A DNA stretch of 42,308 nucleotides. Origin: Desulfuromonas sp. Lineage in GTDB: Bacteria; Desulfobacterota; Desulfuromonadia; Desulfuromonadales; Geothermobacteraceae. The notes beneath the pieces are model-generated. The model ran no database searches. It saw only the letters and a program-made list of their open reading frames with translations, and was not told the DNA's origin. This document shows positions 25,886 to 34,452 of this stretch, in pieces (the stretch's first letter is position 1; the number at the start of each line of letters is the position of its first letter). The position numbers were made by a program, and so were the translations under genes. Where the stretch lies: the NCBI GenBank assembly GCA_002868905.1, contig PKUA01000072.1, positions 1-42,308 of the forward strand, in the 5' to 3' direction.

Positions 25886-27019
25886 TCAGGCGGTTCTGAT
25901 GACCTCGACCAGCAGCTCGGTAACCTTGGTAAGATCTGCCACTGAGACCGATTCTTCACTTGTGTGGACATTCTCCATTCCGGAAGAGAGTATGACAGTT
26001 TCAATGCCGGAATCGTTGAAGATGTTGGCATCGGAACCTCCACCGGCCATGGAGACTTTAAGCGGTTGTCCAAGTGTAGTCGCCGCTGCAGAGATGAGCT
26101 GAATGACAGGGGCATCCTTTTTGACATGCATGATCGGATAATCGGCAGTAACCTCGGTCGTGATGACAGGTTTGATCGTTTTCCCGTCTATCACTTTTGT
26201 CATCTCCCTGGCGGCAGCCTCCAGACTATGCAGAATATGATCGGTCTGCATCTGCAACTTTTCCCCATCGTGACTTCGCACTTCCCCTGCCAAGACAACC
26301 TGGCGGGGGACGATGTTGGATGCCTGGCCGCCTTCAATCAGGCCGATATTGGCCGTTGTTTCCTCGTCGATACGACCGAGACGCATCCGTGAAATCGCTC
26401 TCGCGGCAGTTTCAATCGCGGAGACTCCTTTTTCCGGCGCCATGCCTGCATGGGCCTCCAAGCCGGTGATGGTGATGCGGAACTTGTTGGCACCGGGGGC
26501 GCGGTAGATCAGCTTTCCGGTACCGTTGGTGTCGAGAGCAATCCCTCTCTTCGATTCGAGGCGATCGCAGTCGAAATGTTTAGCTCCGAGCAGGCCGACC
26601 TCTTCACAGACCGTGATGAGAATTTCGAGGGGAGGGTGGTCGATCCCCTGTTCCCTGACGATTTCCAGGGTCTCGATGATTTCGGTGATCCCGGCCTTGT
26701 CATCGGCTCCGAGGACGGTTTCGCCCGCACTGCGGAAAACACCGTCCACCAGTATGGGCTCGACGCCGAGACAAGGGGTGACAGTGTCCATATGGACCGA
26801 TAGAAGCAGTGGTTCCCCCGGTCGGGTACCCGGGATCTTGATCAGGAGGTTGCCGCTCTCACCGTTAAGCCGCGACGCCGTGTCATCAAATTCGATTGAG
26901 TTGCTGAAGGCCCTGAAACGTTCTGCGAGGTAGTCTGCCATTTCCCCTTCCTGGAAGGGAGGGCTGGCGATACTCGCCTGACGCAGAAATTCTTTGCACA
27001 GCCGTTCTGTATTGACCAT
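25886..27019 (-). CDS. M20-family peptidase, PepT-like
   Basis: A dizinc aminopeptidase of 377 aa related to tripeptidase T. Metal-ligand motifs are in order: SVHMDTV (His and Asp), GADDKAG (bridging Asp), TVCEEVGLLGA (catalytic and ligand Glu), and ALDTNG. A final His is in MENVHTSEESV. The dimerisation (lid) domain starts at about LEAHAGMAPEKG. I start at ATG 27019, which has AAGGGGA upstream; an upstream in-frame codon at 27055 lacks one. It is divergent from the M23 gene, with 228 bp between. Confidence 0.9.
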   Translation of the reverse strand: MVNTERLCKEFLRQASIASPPFQEGEMADYLAERFRAFSNSIEFDDTASRLNGESGNLLIKIPGTRPGEPLLLSVHMDTVTPCLGVEPILVDGVFRSAGETVLGADDKAGITEIIETLEIVREQGIDHPPLEILITVCEEVGLLGAKHFDCDRLESKRGIALDTNGTGKLIYRAPGANKFRITITGLEAHAGMAPEKGVSAIETAARAISRMRLGRIDEETTANIGLIEGGQASNIVPRQVVLAGEVRSHDGEKLQMQTDHILHSLEAAAREMTKVIDGKTIKPVITTEVTADYPIMHVKKDAPVIQLISAAATTLGQPLKVSMAGGGSDANIFNDSGIETVILSSGMENVHTSEESVSVADLTKVTELLVEVIRTA

Positions 27020-27247
27020 TGTATTCCCCTTGGCCGTCCTGTTTGAATCCGTCACCGGCGGTGGGAATCATGGCACGCGGGTGCGGTTCACGGGACGGTA
27101 GCGGAAAAAGCGGAGCAATGCAAGACTGGTTCTGGACAATCCTACCAATCTGTTGATAGCATACGGCGGCCAATCGGGGTTGGTGGTTAACCATTGACCT
27201 GCCCGAGGATTCCGAAAAATACAGCCAGGAAAGAATCGTCAGTAGTC

Positions 27248-28561
27248 GTGAATATTGATCTTTTACCGCCCCGTTCCGGACCTTCTTCCTCACGTCGAGG
27301 CCTTAATGTCAAGCTGTTGGTGTTGTTGACCATTCTGGCGACGGTGCTGGTTTGGTGGTTACTCCCCGCAGAACAACCCTCGGCACCTGTCGCGCAACTG
27401 CCAGCCGAACTTTCTTCCGGTCCGGTTGTGGTTGACCGCACCGTTATCGAAGAAGGTGAGATCGATGCCGGGGCCACCATGACATCTCTTCTCGGCCGTT
27501 TTTTGTCGCCGCAGGATATCTACCTGCTGGATAAACAGGCGAAACCGGTTTTCCCCCTGACCCGGCTCAAGGCAGGCCAGGCTTACCGCCTGAAGCACCT
27601 GGATGAGCAATTTGTTCAGTTCGCATATGATATCGACCAGGATGACATGTTGATTATTGATGCAACCGATGACGGGAGCTTCACGGTTGTTCGTGAACCG
27701 ATTCCTTACACGGTGAGGGTCGATCATATCAAGGGGACCATCCAGAGCAGCCTTTTCGAAGCTGTCACCAGTGTCGGAGAGGAGGCGGAACTTGCTCTCG
27801 CCCTGGCGGATATTTTTGCCTGGGACATCGATTTTATCCTCGACATCCGGGTCGGAGACAGCTTCCAGGCTTTGGTCGAGAAGCGGTTTCGTGATGGAGA
27901 GTGGGCCGGCTACGGGAAGATCCTCGCCGCCGAATTTGTCAACCGCGGCGAACCGTTCAACGCTTTCAGGTTCAAGGATGGCGATCGGTCGACAAGTTAT
28001 TACGATGAGGAGGGGAACAGCGTTCGCAAAGCGTTTTTGAAGGCGCCACTGGCATTTTCCCGCATCTCGAGCGGTTTCAGCATGAAGCGATTTCACCCCA
28101 TTACCAAGACTTGGAAAGCTCATCCCGCTATCGATTATGCGGCTCCGACCGGAACTCCGATCAAGGCCGTCGGTGACGGAACCATCAGCCGGATCGGCTA
28201 TACGCGAGGCAACGGCAACTTTATAGAAATCAGGCATAATAGCAGCTACAAGACGATTTATCTGCACATGAGCCGGTTTTCCAGGAAAATGAAAAAGGGG
28301 CGGCGGGTCGACCAGGGTCAGGTGATCGGATTTGTCGGCAGTACCGGGTTGGCAACCGGCCCCCATCTCTGTTTTAGAATGTATCGCAACGGCTCTCCGG
28401 TCAATCCGACCCGGATCAAATCACCTTCGGTCGCGCCGGTCTCCGGGGAGAACCGGGAGAAGTTTCTTGAGACAATCAGAGCATGGGTCGCCCGCTTCAG
28501 TGTTCCGACTCAGGAGGGACAGGCATCTGCTCAACAGCCGGAATCGGTTCATTTGAATTGA
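27248..28561 (+). CDS. M23-family peptidoglycan endopeptidase with His-x-Cys zinc site
   Basis: A membrane-anchored LytM-type hydrolase of about 437 aa. A single helix near the N terminus (VKLLVLLTILATVLVWWLL) is followed by an OapA/LysM-like region and the LytM domain. His292 and Asp296 (HPAIDYAAPTGTP) and His373 (GPHLCF) are the expected ligands, but the position of the second His of the HxH motif is Cys375. Cys can bind zinc, so activity is plausible; I recall a similar His-x-Cys in some other M23 proteins. The start is uncertain: GTG 27248 with AGGAAAG 13 bp upstream, or TTG 27194. Confidence 0.87.
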   Translation: MNIDLLPPRSGPSSSRRGLNVKLLVLLTILATVLVWWLLPAEQPSAPVAQLPAELSSGPVVVDRTVIEEGEIDAGATMTSLLGRFLSPQDIYLLDKQAKPVFPLTRLKAGQAYRLKHLDEQFVQFAYDIDQDDMLIIDATDDGSFTVVREPIPYTVRVDHIKGTIQSSLFEAVTSVGEEAELALALADIFAWDIDFILDIRVGDSFQALVEKRFRDGEWAGYGKILAAEFVNRGEPFNAFRFKDGDRSTSYYDEEGNSVRKAFLKAPLAFSRISSGFSMKRFHPITKTWKAHPAIDYAAPTGTPIKAVGDGTISRIGYTRGNGNFIEIRHNSSYKTIYLHMSRFSRKMKKGRRVDQGQVIGFVGSTGLATGPHLCFRMYRNGSPVNPTRIKSPSVAPVSGENREKFLETIRAWVARFSVPTQEGQASAQQPESVHLN

Positions 28562-28589
28562 GCGAATGTTGGTTGTAGTATTCAACTGA

Positions 28590-28622
28590 AAGTCAATATT
28601 CGGGGGTTGGCCATATTGACTT
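28590..28622. repeat. 10-bp inverted repeat between the M23 and MshEN genes
   Basis: AAGTCAATAT (28590-28599) and ATATTGACTT (28613-28622) are perfect complements around 13 nt containing GGGGGTTGGCC. No T tract follows, so it is not a standard terminator. It may be an operator or an RNA hairpin about 85 bp before the next gene. Confidence 0.5.
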
Positions 28623-28706
28623 GATGTGGGACAATTCATGCCTGCTGTCCAATGTTAATCAACCCTGTATGCTTGGTAAATCGATGGAGTTGGAGGGACC
28701 TCTTTC

Positions 28707-29834
28707 ATGGAGAAAATCGGGCAAGTTCTGCTGCGCGAAAAACTGATTACCAAAGACCACCTGAAAAAAGCGCTTGATCACCAGGCTCTATTCGGCGGGC
28801 GTATCGGGAGCCAGTTGGTTGAAATGGGAGCCCTCGAGGAGGAACAACTCGGGCAAGTTCTTGGAAAAAGATACCGAATCCCTTACGTGGTATCCAAACA
28901 ACTCGCGAAAGTCCCCGAAGATATATTGCCTTTGCTGTCGGTCGAGCTGGCTGCCAAGTATTCTGCCATTCCCCTGAAACTGCAAAAGCAGAAATTGTTT
29001 CTCGCCATGATCGACCCCACCGATTTTCGCGCGGCCGAGGAGATCGGTTTCCGGACCGGTTACGCCGTCAATCCTGTCGTCGCGCCGGAAACCGCCATGC
29101 TGACCCACCTGGAGAGGTATTACGATATTGCCAGGAAGAAGCTGGGTATCAGCATTTCCGATGTTCCGACGCCGGCTCTCCCCAAGGAAAAAGTTGAAGT
29201 CAAACCAAAAGAAGACAAGGCGGTCTGGCTCGGGGGTGAAGATTCGGACGAGGTGCTTGATGCGTGGGACAAAAAGCTGCTGGAGGAGCGGCTGCAGCAA
29301 ACACAAAAGGCAAAGCAGGAACGTCCGTCTGCCGAGGAGGCACCGCAGCCGACAACCATGGGGGGGCGTTTGTCCGCCTGCCCCGACAGGGATGCTGTCG
29401 CCGGGGTTGTGACCGACTATATTGCCAAAGAGTTTCGGCGTGGGGGGCTGTTTCTGATCCGGCGCAACGTAGCGTGCGGCTGGTCGGCAGTCTTCGAAGG
29501 GTCGCCGGTTCCCGAGTTTGAAAATTTTGAGGTCAACCTGTCCGAACCGTCTGTGCTGCAGACAGTAGCGATGTCCGGGCAGGTCTATTTCGGACCCGTT
29601 CCACCGTCGCCGGCCAACCAGCGGTTGTTCAAGATTCTTGGAGAAGATATGCCGGATATGGTCCTCGCTGCTCCGGTCATTGCCGGGCAGAAGGCCCTTG
29701 CCGTCATCGTTGTCGCCAACAGGAAGCTCAACCTGCAGGCCTACGTCGAGGAGATCGGCAAACTGTCCCACCTGCTCGCAATGTCGATCGAGATCCTTAT
29801 TCTACAGAACAAGCTGAGTTCGATGGACCTCTAG
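28707..29834 (+). CDS. Stand-alone MshEN (GspE N-terminal) protein with a GAF-like C terminus
   Basis: A 375-aa protein. Residues 2-56 carry two tandem MshEN motifs, KIGQVLLREKLITKDHLKK... and RIGSQLVEMGALEEEQLGQ..., separated by exactly five residues, the arrangement that binds c-di-GMP in MshE. The rest of the GspE N-terminal domain runs to about 150 (IPYVVSKQLAKVPEDILPLL, LAMIDPTDF). The T2SS/T4P ATPase that normally follows is absent. A charged linker (about 165-220) leads to a GAF-like domain (about 226-375, FLIRRNVACGWSAVF, AAPVIAGQKALAVIVVANR). GGAGG precedes ATG 28707; the DUF362 gene follows after 13 bp. Confidence 0.86.
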   Translation: MEKIGQVLLREKLITKDHLKKALDHQALFGGRIGSQLVEMGALEEEQLGQVLGKRYRIPYVVSKQLAKVPEDILPLLSVELAAKYSAIPLKLQKQKLFLAMIDPTDFRAAEEIGFRTGYAVNPVVAPETAMLTHLERYYDIARKKLGISISDVPTPALPKEKVEVKPKEDKAVWLGGEDSDEVLDAWDKKLLEERLQQTQKAKQERPSAEEAPQPTTMGGRLSACPDRDAVAGVVTDYIAKEFRRGGLFLIRRNVACGWSAVFEGSPVPEFENFEVNLSEPSVLQTVAMSGQVYFGPVPPSPANQRLFKILGEDMPDMVLAAPVIAGQKALAVIVVANRKLNLQAYVEEIGKLSHLLAMSIEILILQNKLSSMDL

Positions 29835-29847
29835 CCGGGGAACCCCG

Positions 29848-30690
29848 ATGCCGATTTCGTGTCACCTGGAACCTTTTTCCGATTATGCCACGGCCATTCC
29901 GAAAGCCCTGGACGCCATCGGTGCCGCAAAAATCCTGGCAGAGCAGTCTCGTATCCTGATTAAACCGAATTTGGTGAAGGATTCCCCGCCGCCGGTCACC
30001 ACGGCGCTGCCATGTGCCGCTGCCTTGATCCGTTATCTGCGCGATCGGACGAAGGCGCAGTTGATTCTTGCAGAGGGGAGCGGTGAAAATATGCTCTCGA
30101 CCATCCAGATCTTCGATCGCCAAGGCTATTTCGCCCTGGCAGAGGAATACGATCTCAAACTGATTGATCTGAACCAGGCGCCGTTGCTCAAGCTTGCCAG
30201 GGATGATTGCAAGGTTTTTCCGGAAATCTGGTTGCCGAAACTGGTGATGGAATCATTTATCATCTCTCTCGCTCCCCTTAAGGCGCACTCTCTTTCCGAG
30301 GTGACCCTCTCGATGAAAAACATGATCGGTTGCGCACCGCCGAGTCATTACCAGCGGGGGGGGCACTGGAAGAAGTCGGCCTTCCATCGCCAGATTCATC
30401 AATCGATTTTCGAACTGAACCTGCATCGAAAACCTGATCTGGCCATTGTCGATGCCAAGGATGGACTCAGTGAATATCATCTCGGGGGACCTCTGTGTGA
30501 TCCTCCTCCGAACCGAATCGTGGCCGGTTTCGACCCTGTGGCGGTCGATGCCGCAGGGGCAACCCTGCTGGGTCGTGACTGGCGGCAGGTCGAACATATC
30601 CAACTGGCCGACGGAGTGCTCGGTTCGGCTGCGGACGGAGAAAAAACCTGCGCCATGAACGGGAGTTCGCCGACCCGAAGTCTTCACTGA
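29848..30690 (+). CDS. DUF362-domain protein
   Basis: A 280-aa protein opening with the DUF362 pattern: ILIKPNLVKDSPPPVTT, LILAEGSGE, FIISLAPLKAHSLSEVTLSMKNMIG and VAGFDPVAVDAAGATLLG are all typical. The ferredoxin 4Fe-4S module often fused to DUF362 is absent here. No enzyme activity is established for the domain that I can state with confidence. It starts 13 bp after the MshEN-GAF gene with CGGGGA upstream and stops 1 bp before the AcpH gene's TTG start. Confidence 0.87.
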   Translation: MPISCHLEPFSDYATAIPKALDAIGAAKILAEQSRILIKPNLVKDSPPPVTTALPCAAALIRYLRDRTKAQLILAEGSGENMLSTIQIFDRQGYFALAEEYDLKLIDLNQAPLLKLARDDCKVFPEIWLPKLVMESFIISLAPLKAHSLSEVTLSMKNMIGCAPPSHYQRGGHWKKSAFHRQIHQSIFELNLHRKPDLAIVDAKDGLSEYHLGGPLCDPPPNRIVAGFDPVAVDAAGATLLGRDWRQVEHIQLADGVLGSAADGEKTCAMNGSSPTRSLH

Positions 30691-30691
30691 T

Positions 30692-31291
30692 TTGAATTAC
30701 CTCGTTCATCTCTACCTGTCTGATCCCGATCCGGAAGTCCGACTCGGCAACCTTGTCGGAGATTTTGTCAAAGGGCGCCTGGAGGGGAGAGGTTTCAGCG
30801 TCGGTTTTTTGCGCGGCCTGCGGCAGCATAGGGCCGTGGATTCCTTCTCCCACACCAGTCAGGCCGTTCGCAACAGCAAGCGGAGACTCCGGGCCCAATT
30901 CAGAATCTACAAGCCGATCCTTGTCGACATCTACTACGACCACCTGCTCGCAGCTCATTGGCAGGAGTTCCATCGTCAACCGCTTGTTGAGTTCGCTGCA
31001 GATACTTACCGTCTTTTCGAATTGTATGCGGATATCCTGCCTGTTGAGTTCAGGTTGGTGGCAAAACGGATGGCTTCCAGGGACTGGTTGTCATCTTATG
31101 CCGATCTCTCGGTTGTTCCGCTGGTTCTGCAACGAATTGGGGAACGGGTCAGGGGAGGGGAGATTTTGCGTAAAGGTGCTTGTGACCTGGAATGGCAGTA
31201 TCCGGAACTGCTTTCGGACTGCCGCCGGTTTCTCAAGGATGCACGAAGTTGGCTTGATGCCGAAATGGGAGTCGGTCAGGAAGAGCTATGA
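30692..31291 (+). CDS. acpH: Acyl-carrier-protein phosphodiesterase-like protein (AcpH/DUF479)
   Basis: A 199-aa protein of the AcpH family, which removes the phosphopantetheine arm from acyl carrier protein. MNYLVHLYLS, LGNLVGDFVKG, GLRQHRAVDSFSHT and IYYDHLLAAHW are the family signatures and give the HD-type metal ligands. The conserved first residues start at TTG 30692, one base after the DUF362 stop; no ATG fits, so I accept the rare start and infer translational coupling. The last 16 bp overlap the convergent FAD oxidoreductase gene. Confidence 0.88.
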   Translation: MNYLVHLYLSDPDPEVRLGNLVGDFVKGRLEGRGFSVGFLRGLRQHRAVDSFSHTSQAVRNSKRRLRAQFRIYKPILVDIYYDHLLAAHWQEFHRQPLVEFAADTYRLFELYADILPVEFRLVAKRMASRDWLSSYADLSVVPLVLQRIGERVRGGEILRKGACDLEWQYPELLSDCRRFLKDARSWLDAEMGVGQEEL

Positions 31292-32397
31292 GGCTGGTTC
31301 GTTTCTCCACATCGTTGGTACTCCTGCATGAAACGACGATCGATGTAGTCCTTGATTAAAAACGGGATTCGTCCCGACCAGGTCAGGCTGTGCCAGCGGA
31401 GCAGGCCTTGCTGTCGGCCCAGATTGAATATCAGCAGGAAGTGGTTTTGGGGTCGAAAAGGGGTTAATTGCTCTCCCTCAAGGGCCGCGAGCAGATTCCG
31501 GAGAAGAACCGGGCCTTGGCGGACCGCGTAAACCCCGACCCTGGCAAGGTGCCGGTCGGCGAAACTGATACAGTCCCCCCCGCCAAAAATCTCCGGATGA
31601 TCAATCGCCTGAAGAAAGCGGTTGACCAACAAACCGCCGTCCTGACCCGTAGGCAAGTCCGCTTCGGCAAACAGCAATGGAGGCGTAACTCCGGTCGCCA
31701 GCAGGGCACGGTCATAGGGGAGGGCCAGGCCCGATTCGAGGATGGCCTGTCCCCGTTCCAGTTTGGCCAGGCGTTCACCGGCATGCAGTCGGACCGGAAG
31801 GGCGTCCAGCGTACGCTCAACCCGATGACGGATTCCAGCCGGGAAATCGGCAAGAAAAACATTCCCGGCGATCAGGTCGACATGGGCCGAATGCCCGCTT
31901 CCTGACAACCAGCAACCGAGGTTGGCTGCGATTTCCGCTCCCGCCGCTCCCCCGCCAACGACCAGCAGGTTCCGGTCGGTTGCTTGGACACTGCGTCGAA
32001 ATTTGTCCAGGTTTTCAATCGGTTTGACCGTGAAAACCCGGTCTTTGTCAAACTCTCCGGTCGGTAGGCAGACCGACGAGCCAAGGTTGCAGCTGAGAAC
32101 ATCGTAATCGATCCATCCGGAATTTTCCGTGTGGACCTTTCGGGTTCCAGGGTCGATTCCCGTCACCCGATCCCGAACGAAAGTCCCTCCTCCGCGTCGC
32201 GTCAATGTGGCCACATCGAACCGGGTGTGCTCAGGTCGGTAATCTCCTGACAACAGGCCGGGGCCCATGCCGGAGTAGTAATGGAAGTCATCCGCTCCGA
32301 TGACCGTGACGCAATGGCCACGGCGGACAAATTCAGGAATGTTTGTCAGAATCGGCAGGTGGGCGTGACCGGCCCCTGCAAGAACGAGAGTTGCCAT
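31276..32397 (-). CDS. FAD-dependent NAD(P)H oxidoreductase, NDH-2-like
   Basis: A 373-aa two-dinucleotide-domain flavoprotein. The N terminus LVLAGAGHAHLPIL is the FAD GxGxxH variant typical of the oxidoreductases found alone or fused to SelD, rather than of respiratory NDH-2. The second nucleotide site is LLVVGGGAAGAEIA, and IFGGGDCISF is the C-terminal FAD contact. There is no redox-active CxxC and no membrane helix. It lies 60 bp after the radical SAM gene on the same strand. The electron acceptor is unknown. Confidence 0.86.
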   Translation of the reverse strand: MATLVLAGAGHAHLPILTNIPEFVRRGHCVTVIGADDFHYYSGMGPGLLSGDYRPEHTRFDVATLTRRGGGTFVRDRVTGIDPGTRKVHTENSGWIDYDVLSCNLGSSVCLPTGEFDKDRVFTVKPIENLDKFRRSVQATDRNLLVVGGGAAGAEIAANLGCWLSGSGHSAHVDLIAGNVFLADFPAGIRHRVERTLDALPVRLHAGERLAKLERGQAILESGLALPYDRALLATGVTPPLLFAEADLPTGQDGGLLVNRFLQAIDHPEIFGGGDCISFADRHLARVGVYAVRQGPVLLRNLLAALEGEQLTPFRPQNHFLLIFNLGRQQGLLRWHSLTWSGRIPFLIKDYIDRRFMQEYQRCGETNQPHSSS

Positions 32398-32457
32398 CGC
32401 AAAAGCATAGCTGATGAACCGGGGAGAGACAAGTCAGGTGCCGGCCCGGATCGACAT

Positions 32458-33798
32458 CTAGGATTCGACAGACTCCTGGATCGGCCAGTCGGTCTGATAG
32501 CCCTCGGGAAAGAAGTTGTCCCGGGTCCTGTTGAAGTAGCCGTATTGGATTCTCGGCACCCTCTGTTTCAGGGTCGTCAGCATGGCTGGGATGCCGATCC
32601 CACGGCCGTCAAGATGAAGGTGGTCCCAGTAGAGCTGGGGATCGAGGCTCAGGTTGCGCATCTGGATCAGGTCGATTTCGGCCGATTCCACCAGCGCGGT
32701 CAAGGCATCAAGCTCGTCTTGACGATCGGTTACACCGGGGAAGACCAGGTAGTTGAGCATGGTGAACAGGCCATTTCGTTTGGCACGATGCAGGGAATCG
32801 ATGACCTGTTCGAATCGGTAGCCCTGCGGTCGGTAGTAGCTGTTGTATCGATCTTCCAACACCGAATTCATCGATACCCGGATCGATTCGATTCCGGACT
32901 CGGCCAATTGGTCGATGGCTTCGGGGATCGATGCGTTGCTGTTGAAATTAATGGTGCCGCGTGCGGTTGTTTTGCGCATGGCTCTAACGGCGTCGCAGAT
33001 GCGATCGGCTTGCAGGATCGGATCCCCTTCACAACCCTGGCCGAAGGAGACAATTGCATTCTCTGCCTTTTCCAGGTGCGGTACGGCAACTTGGCACAGT
33101 TCTTCTATCGATGGGACAAAATTGAGTCGGTCCTGGCTGGCCGGACAACAATCAGATTCCTGCAGGGAAATGCATCCGATACAGCGGGAGTTGCAACTCG
33201 GTGAGGTCGGCAGGGGAGCTTCCCAGCGACCGAAGAATAGGTTCTTGGCAGCGAAACAGTGGTAGTCCAGGGCGCAGCGTGCCAGCTGTTCGTAGAGGCG
33301 GTTGTCGGGGAACCGGGCAAGACGTTTACGGACCAGGGGGTCGAGCTTTTGATCATCAAAATGCTCAGGTTGCCACTGGCGGTTGCGATCGACCTGGATG
33401 GCGGCGCAGTAAAATCTTTCTTCTTCGACGCACCAGCCGACAGCGGTGTACGACCAGAGAGGCAAGGTGACCTTTTTTTTCGAATAATCGGCTGCTGGAA
33501 GCAGGGTGCGGGTATAACCGGGGGTGAGAAAGGCCGAGACCGCATGCAGTGGCCCCCCGCCCCAGGAACGGGGCATCTGGTCTCGGCAGACCAGGTTGCC
33601 GCTTGCCGGATCGAATCCGAGCGGCGGTGTGTTCGGGATGGAAAAGAGCCGACTCCCTTCCGGTAGAGGGATCAGTTCAGCTGGCGCAGGGACACACGGG
33701 GTCGCACCGTTGAAGCCGGCCAACAACAAGTCGGGGTATTCAAATACTTCCCCCTGCTCGTCCGCGACGACCGCCAGGATGGTTCGTTGGTTACTCAT
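32458..33798 (-). CDS. Radical SAM protein with a long N-terminal domain
   Basis: A 446-aa enzyme. The 4Fe-4S motif is CNSRCIGC at residues 202-209, with SFGQGCEGDP and IRVSMNSVLEDRYNSYYRP downstream as the SAM-binding strand regions of the barrel. About 190 residues come before the cluster (LFSIPNTPPLGFDPASGNLV, VSAFLTPGYTRTLLPA), a domain I remember only from uncharacterised relatives in anaerobes. A Cys-Cys pair follows the cluster motif. No SPASM cluster is evident. The substrate is unknown. ATG 33798 is conservative; GTG 33816 has a better-placed AGGA. Probably co-transcribed with the FAD gene downstream. Confidence 0.85.
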   Translation of the reverse strand: MSNQRTILAVVADEQGEVFEYPDLLLAGFNGATPCVPAPAELIPLPEGSRLFSIPNTPPLGFDPASGNLVCRDQMPRSWGGGPLHAVSAFLTPGYTRTLLPAADYSKKKVTLPLWSYTAVGWCVEEERFYCAAIQVDRNRQWQPEHFDDQKLDPLVRKRLARFPDNRLYEQLARCALDYHCFAAKNLFFGRWEAPLPTSPSCNSRCIGCISLQESDCCPASQDRLNFVPSIEELCQVAVPHLEKAENAIVSFGQGCEGDPILQADRICDAVRAMRKTTARGTINFNSNASIPEAIDQLAESGIESIRVSMNSVLEDRYNSYYRPQGYRFEQVIDSLHRAKRNGLFTMLNYLVFPGVTDRQDELDALTALVESAEIDLIQMRNLSLDPQLYWDHLHLDGRGIGIPAMLTTLKQRVPRIQYGYFNRTRDNFFPEGYQTDWPIQESVES

Positions 33799-33900
33799 GG
33801 GAAGGAAAGATAGCACAGAGCCCAATCCTGAACAATTGTCATTGCGAATTGATCTGTGAACATCCGTTTTCGACCATCGGTAGGCGAGGATTCCGAAATC

Positions 33901-33915
33901 TGATATTATTAATCA
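33901..33915. promoter_or_regulatory. TGAT/ATCA repeat before the second ferritin-like gene
   Basis: TGATATTATTAATCA is an imperfect 7-1-7 repeat, agreeing with TGATAAT-N-ATTATCA at 11 of 14 positions. It lies 46 bp before the ATG of an iron-binding protein gene and overlaps a possible TATTAT -10. Confidence 0.3.
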
Positions 33916-33960
33916 CGAATTTCCGGGTGGGTTTCTATCAAATTGGTTCGGAGGGTTGTC

Positions 33961-34434
33961 ATGAATCTGCAAGGTTTCCTGAATGACTGTGCGGCAATCG
34001 AAGCGGTTGCCGAGCGCATCTATCTGCGGCTCGCGTCTTCGCCAAGTATCGAACCGTGGCTGCGGAGCGTGTTCCAACAGCTGGCCGAAGATGAATCGGG
34101 TCACAGCAGGCAGTTGAACTCAGCTGCGCTGGCATTTGAACAGACGGAATACGGTCTTAAAAGGATTGCCCACCACCGGGTCGTGGAACTGCTGGATGAG
34201 GCCGAAGCTTTACTGCAACGGGTCAAGGAAGATGCAGTCGGGGCCAAGGAAGCCCTGGCGTGCTCGATCGAACTGGAAAACAAGTTTAGAAAAATCCACC
34301 TGGATCAGGCGACCTTTTTCGACGATGAGCAGGTGATGAAAACCTTTAATTCTCTGGCGCGATCGGACGCGGAGCACCTCGCCACCCTCCAGGATGCGAT
34401 CGCGAAGTTCAAGCGTGGTGAAAAAAAGACTTAA
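33961..34434 (+). CDS. Second ferritin-like (rubrerythrin-type) protein
   Basis: A 157-aa four-helix protein with diiron-type residues: EAVAERIY in helix 1, EDESGHSRQL in helix 2, SIELENKFRKIH in helix 3 and SDAEHLATL in helix 4. It differs from the one at 2376 in sequence, so the two are distant paralogues rather than a duplication. Start ATG 33961 has CGGAGGG at 33949-33955. It stands alone and ends 18 bp from the convergent amrA gene. The function is probably iron or peroxide related. Confidence 0.83.
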   Translation: MNLQGFLNDCAAIEAVAERIYLRLASSPSIEPWLRSVFQQLAEDESGHSRQLNSAALAFEQTEYGLKRIAHHRVVELLDEAEALLQRVKEDAVGAKEALACSIELENKFRKIHLDQATFFDDEQVMKTFNSLARSDAEHLATLQDAIAKFKRGEKKT

Positions 34435-34452
34435 GCTGTTTGGTGGGAGTTT

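Noticed and set aside
28616-28644. TTGACT as a -35 for the MshEN-GAF gene
   Set aside because: No -10-like hexamer occurs at 16-19 bp; the TTGACT is one arm of the inverted repeat.
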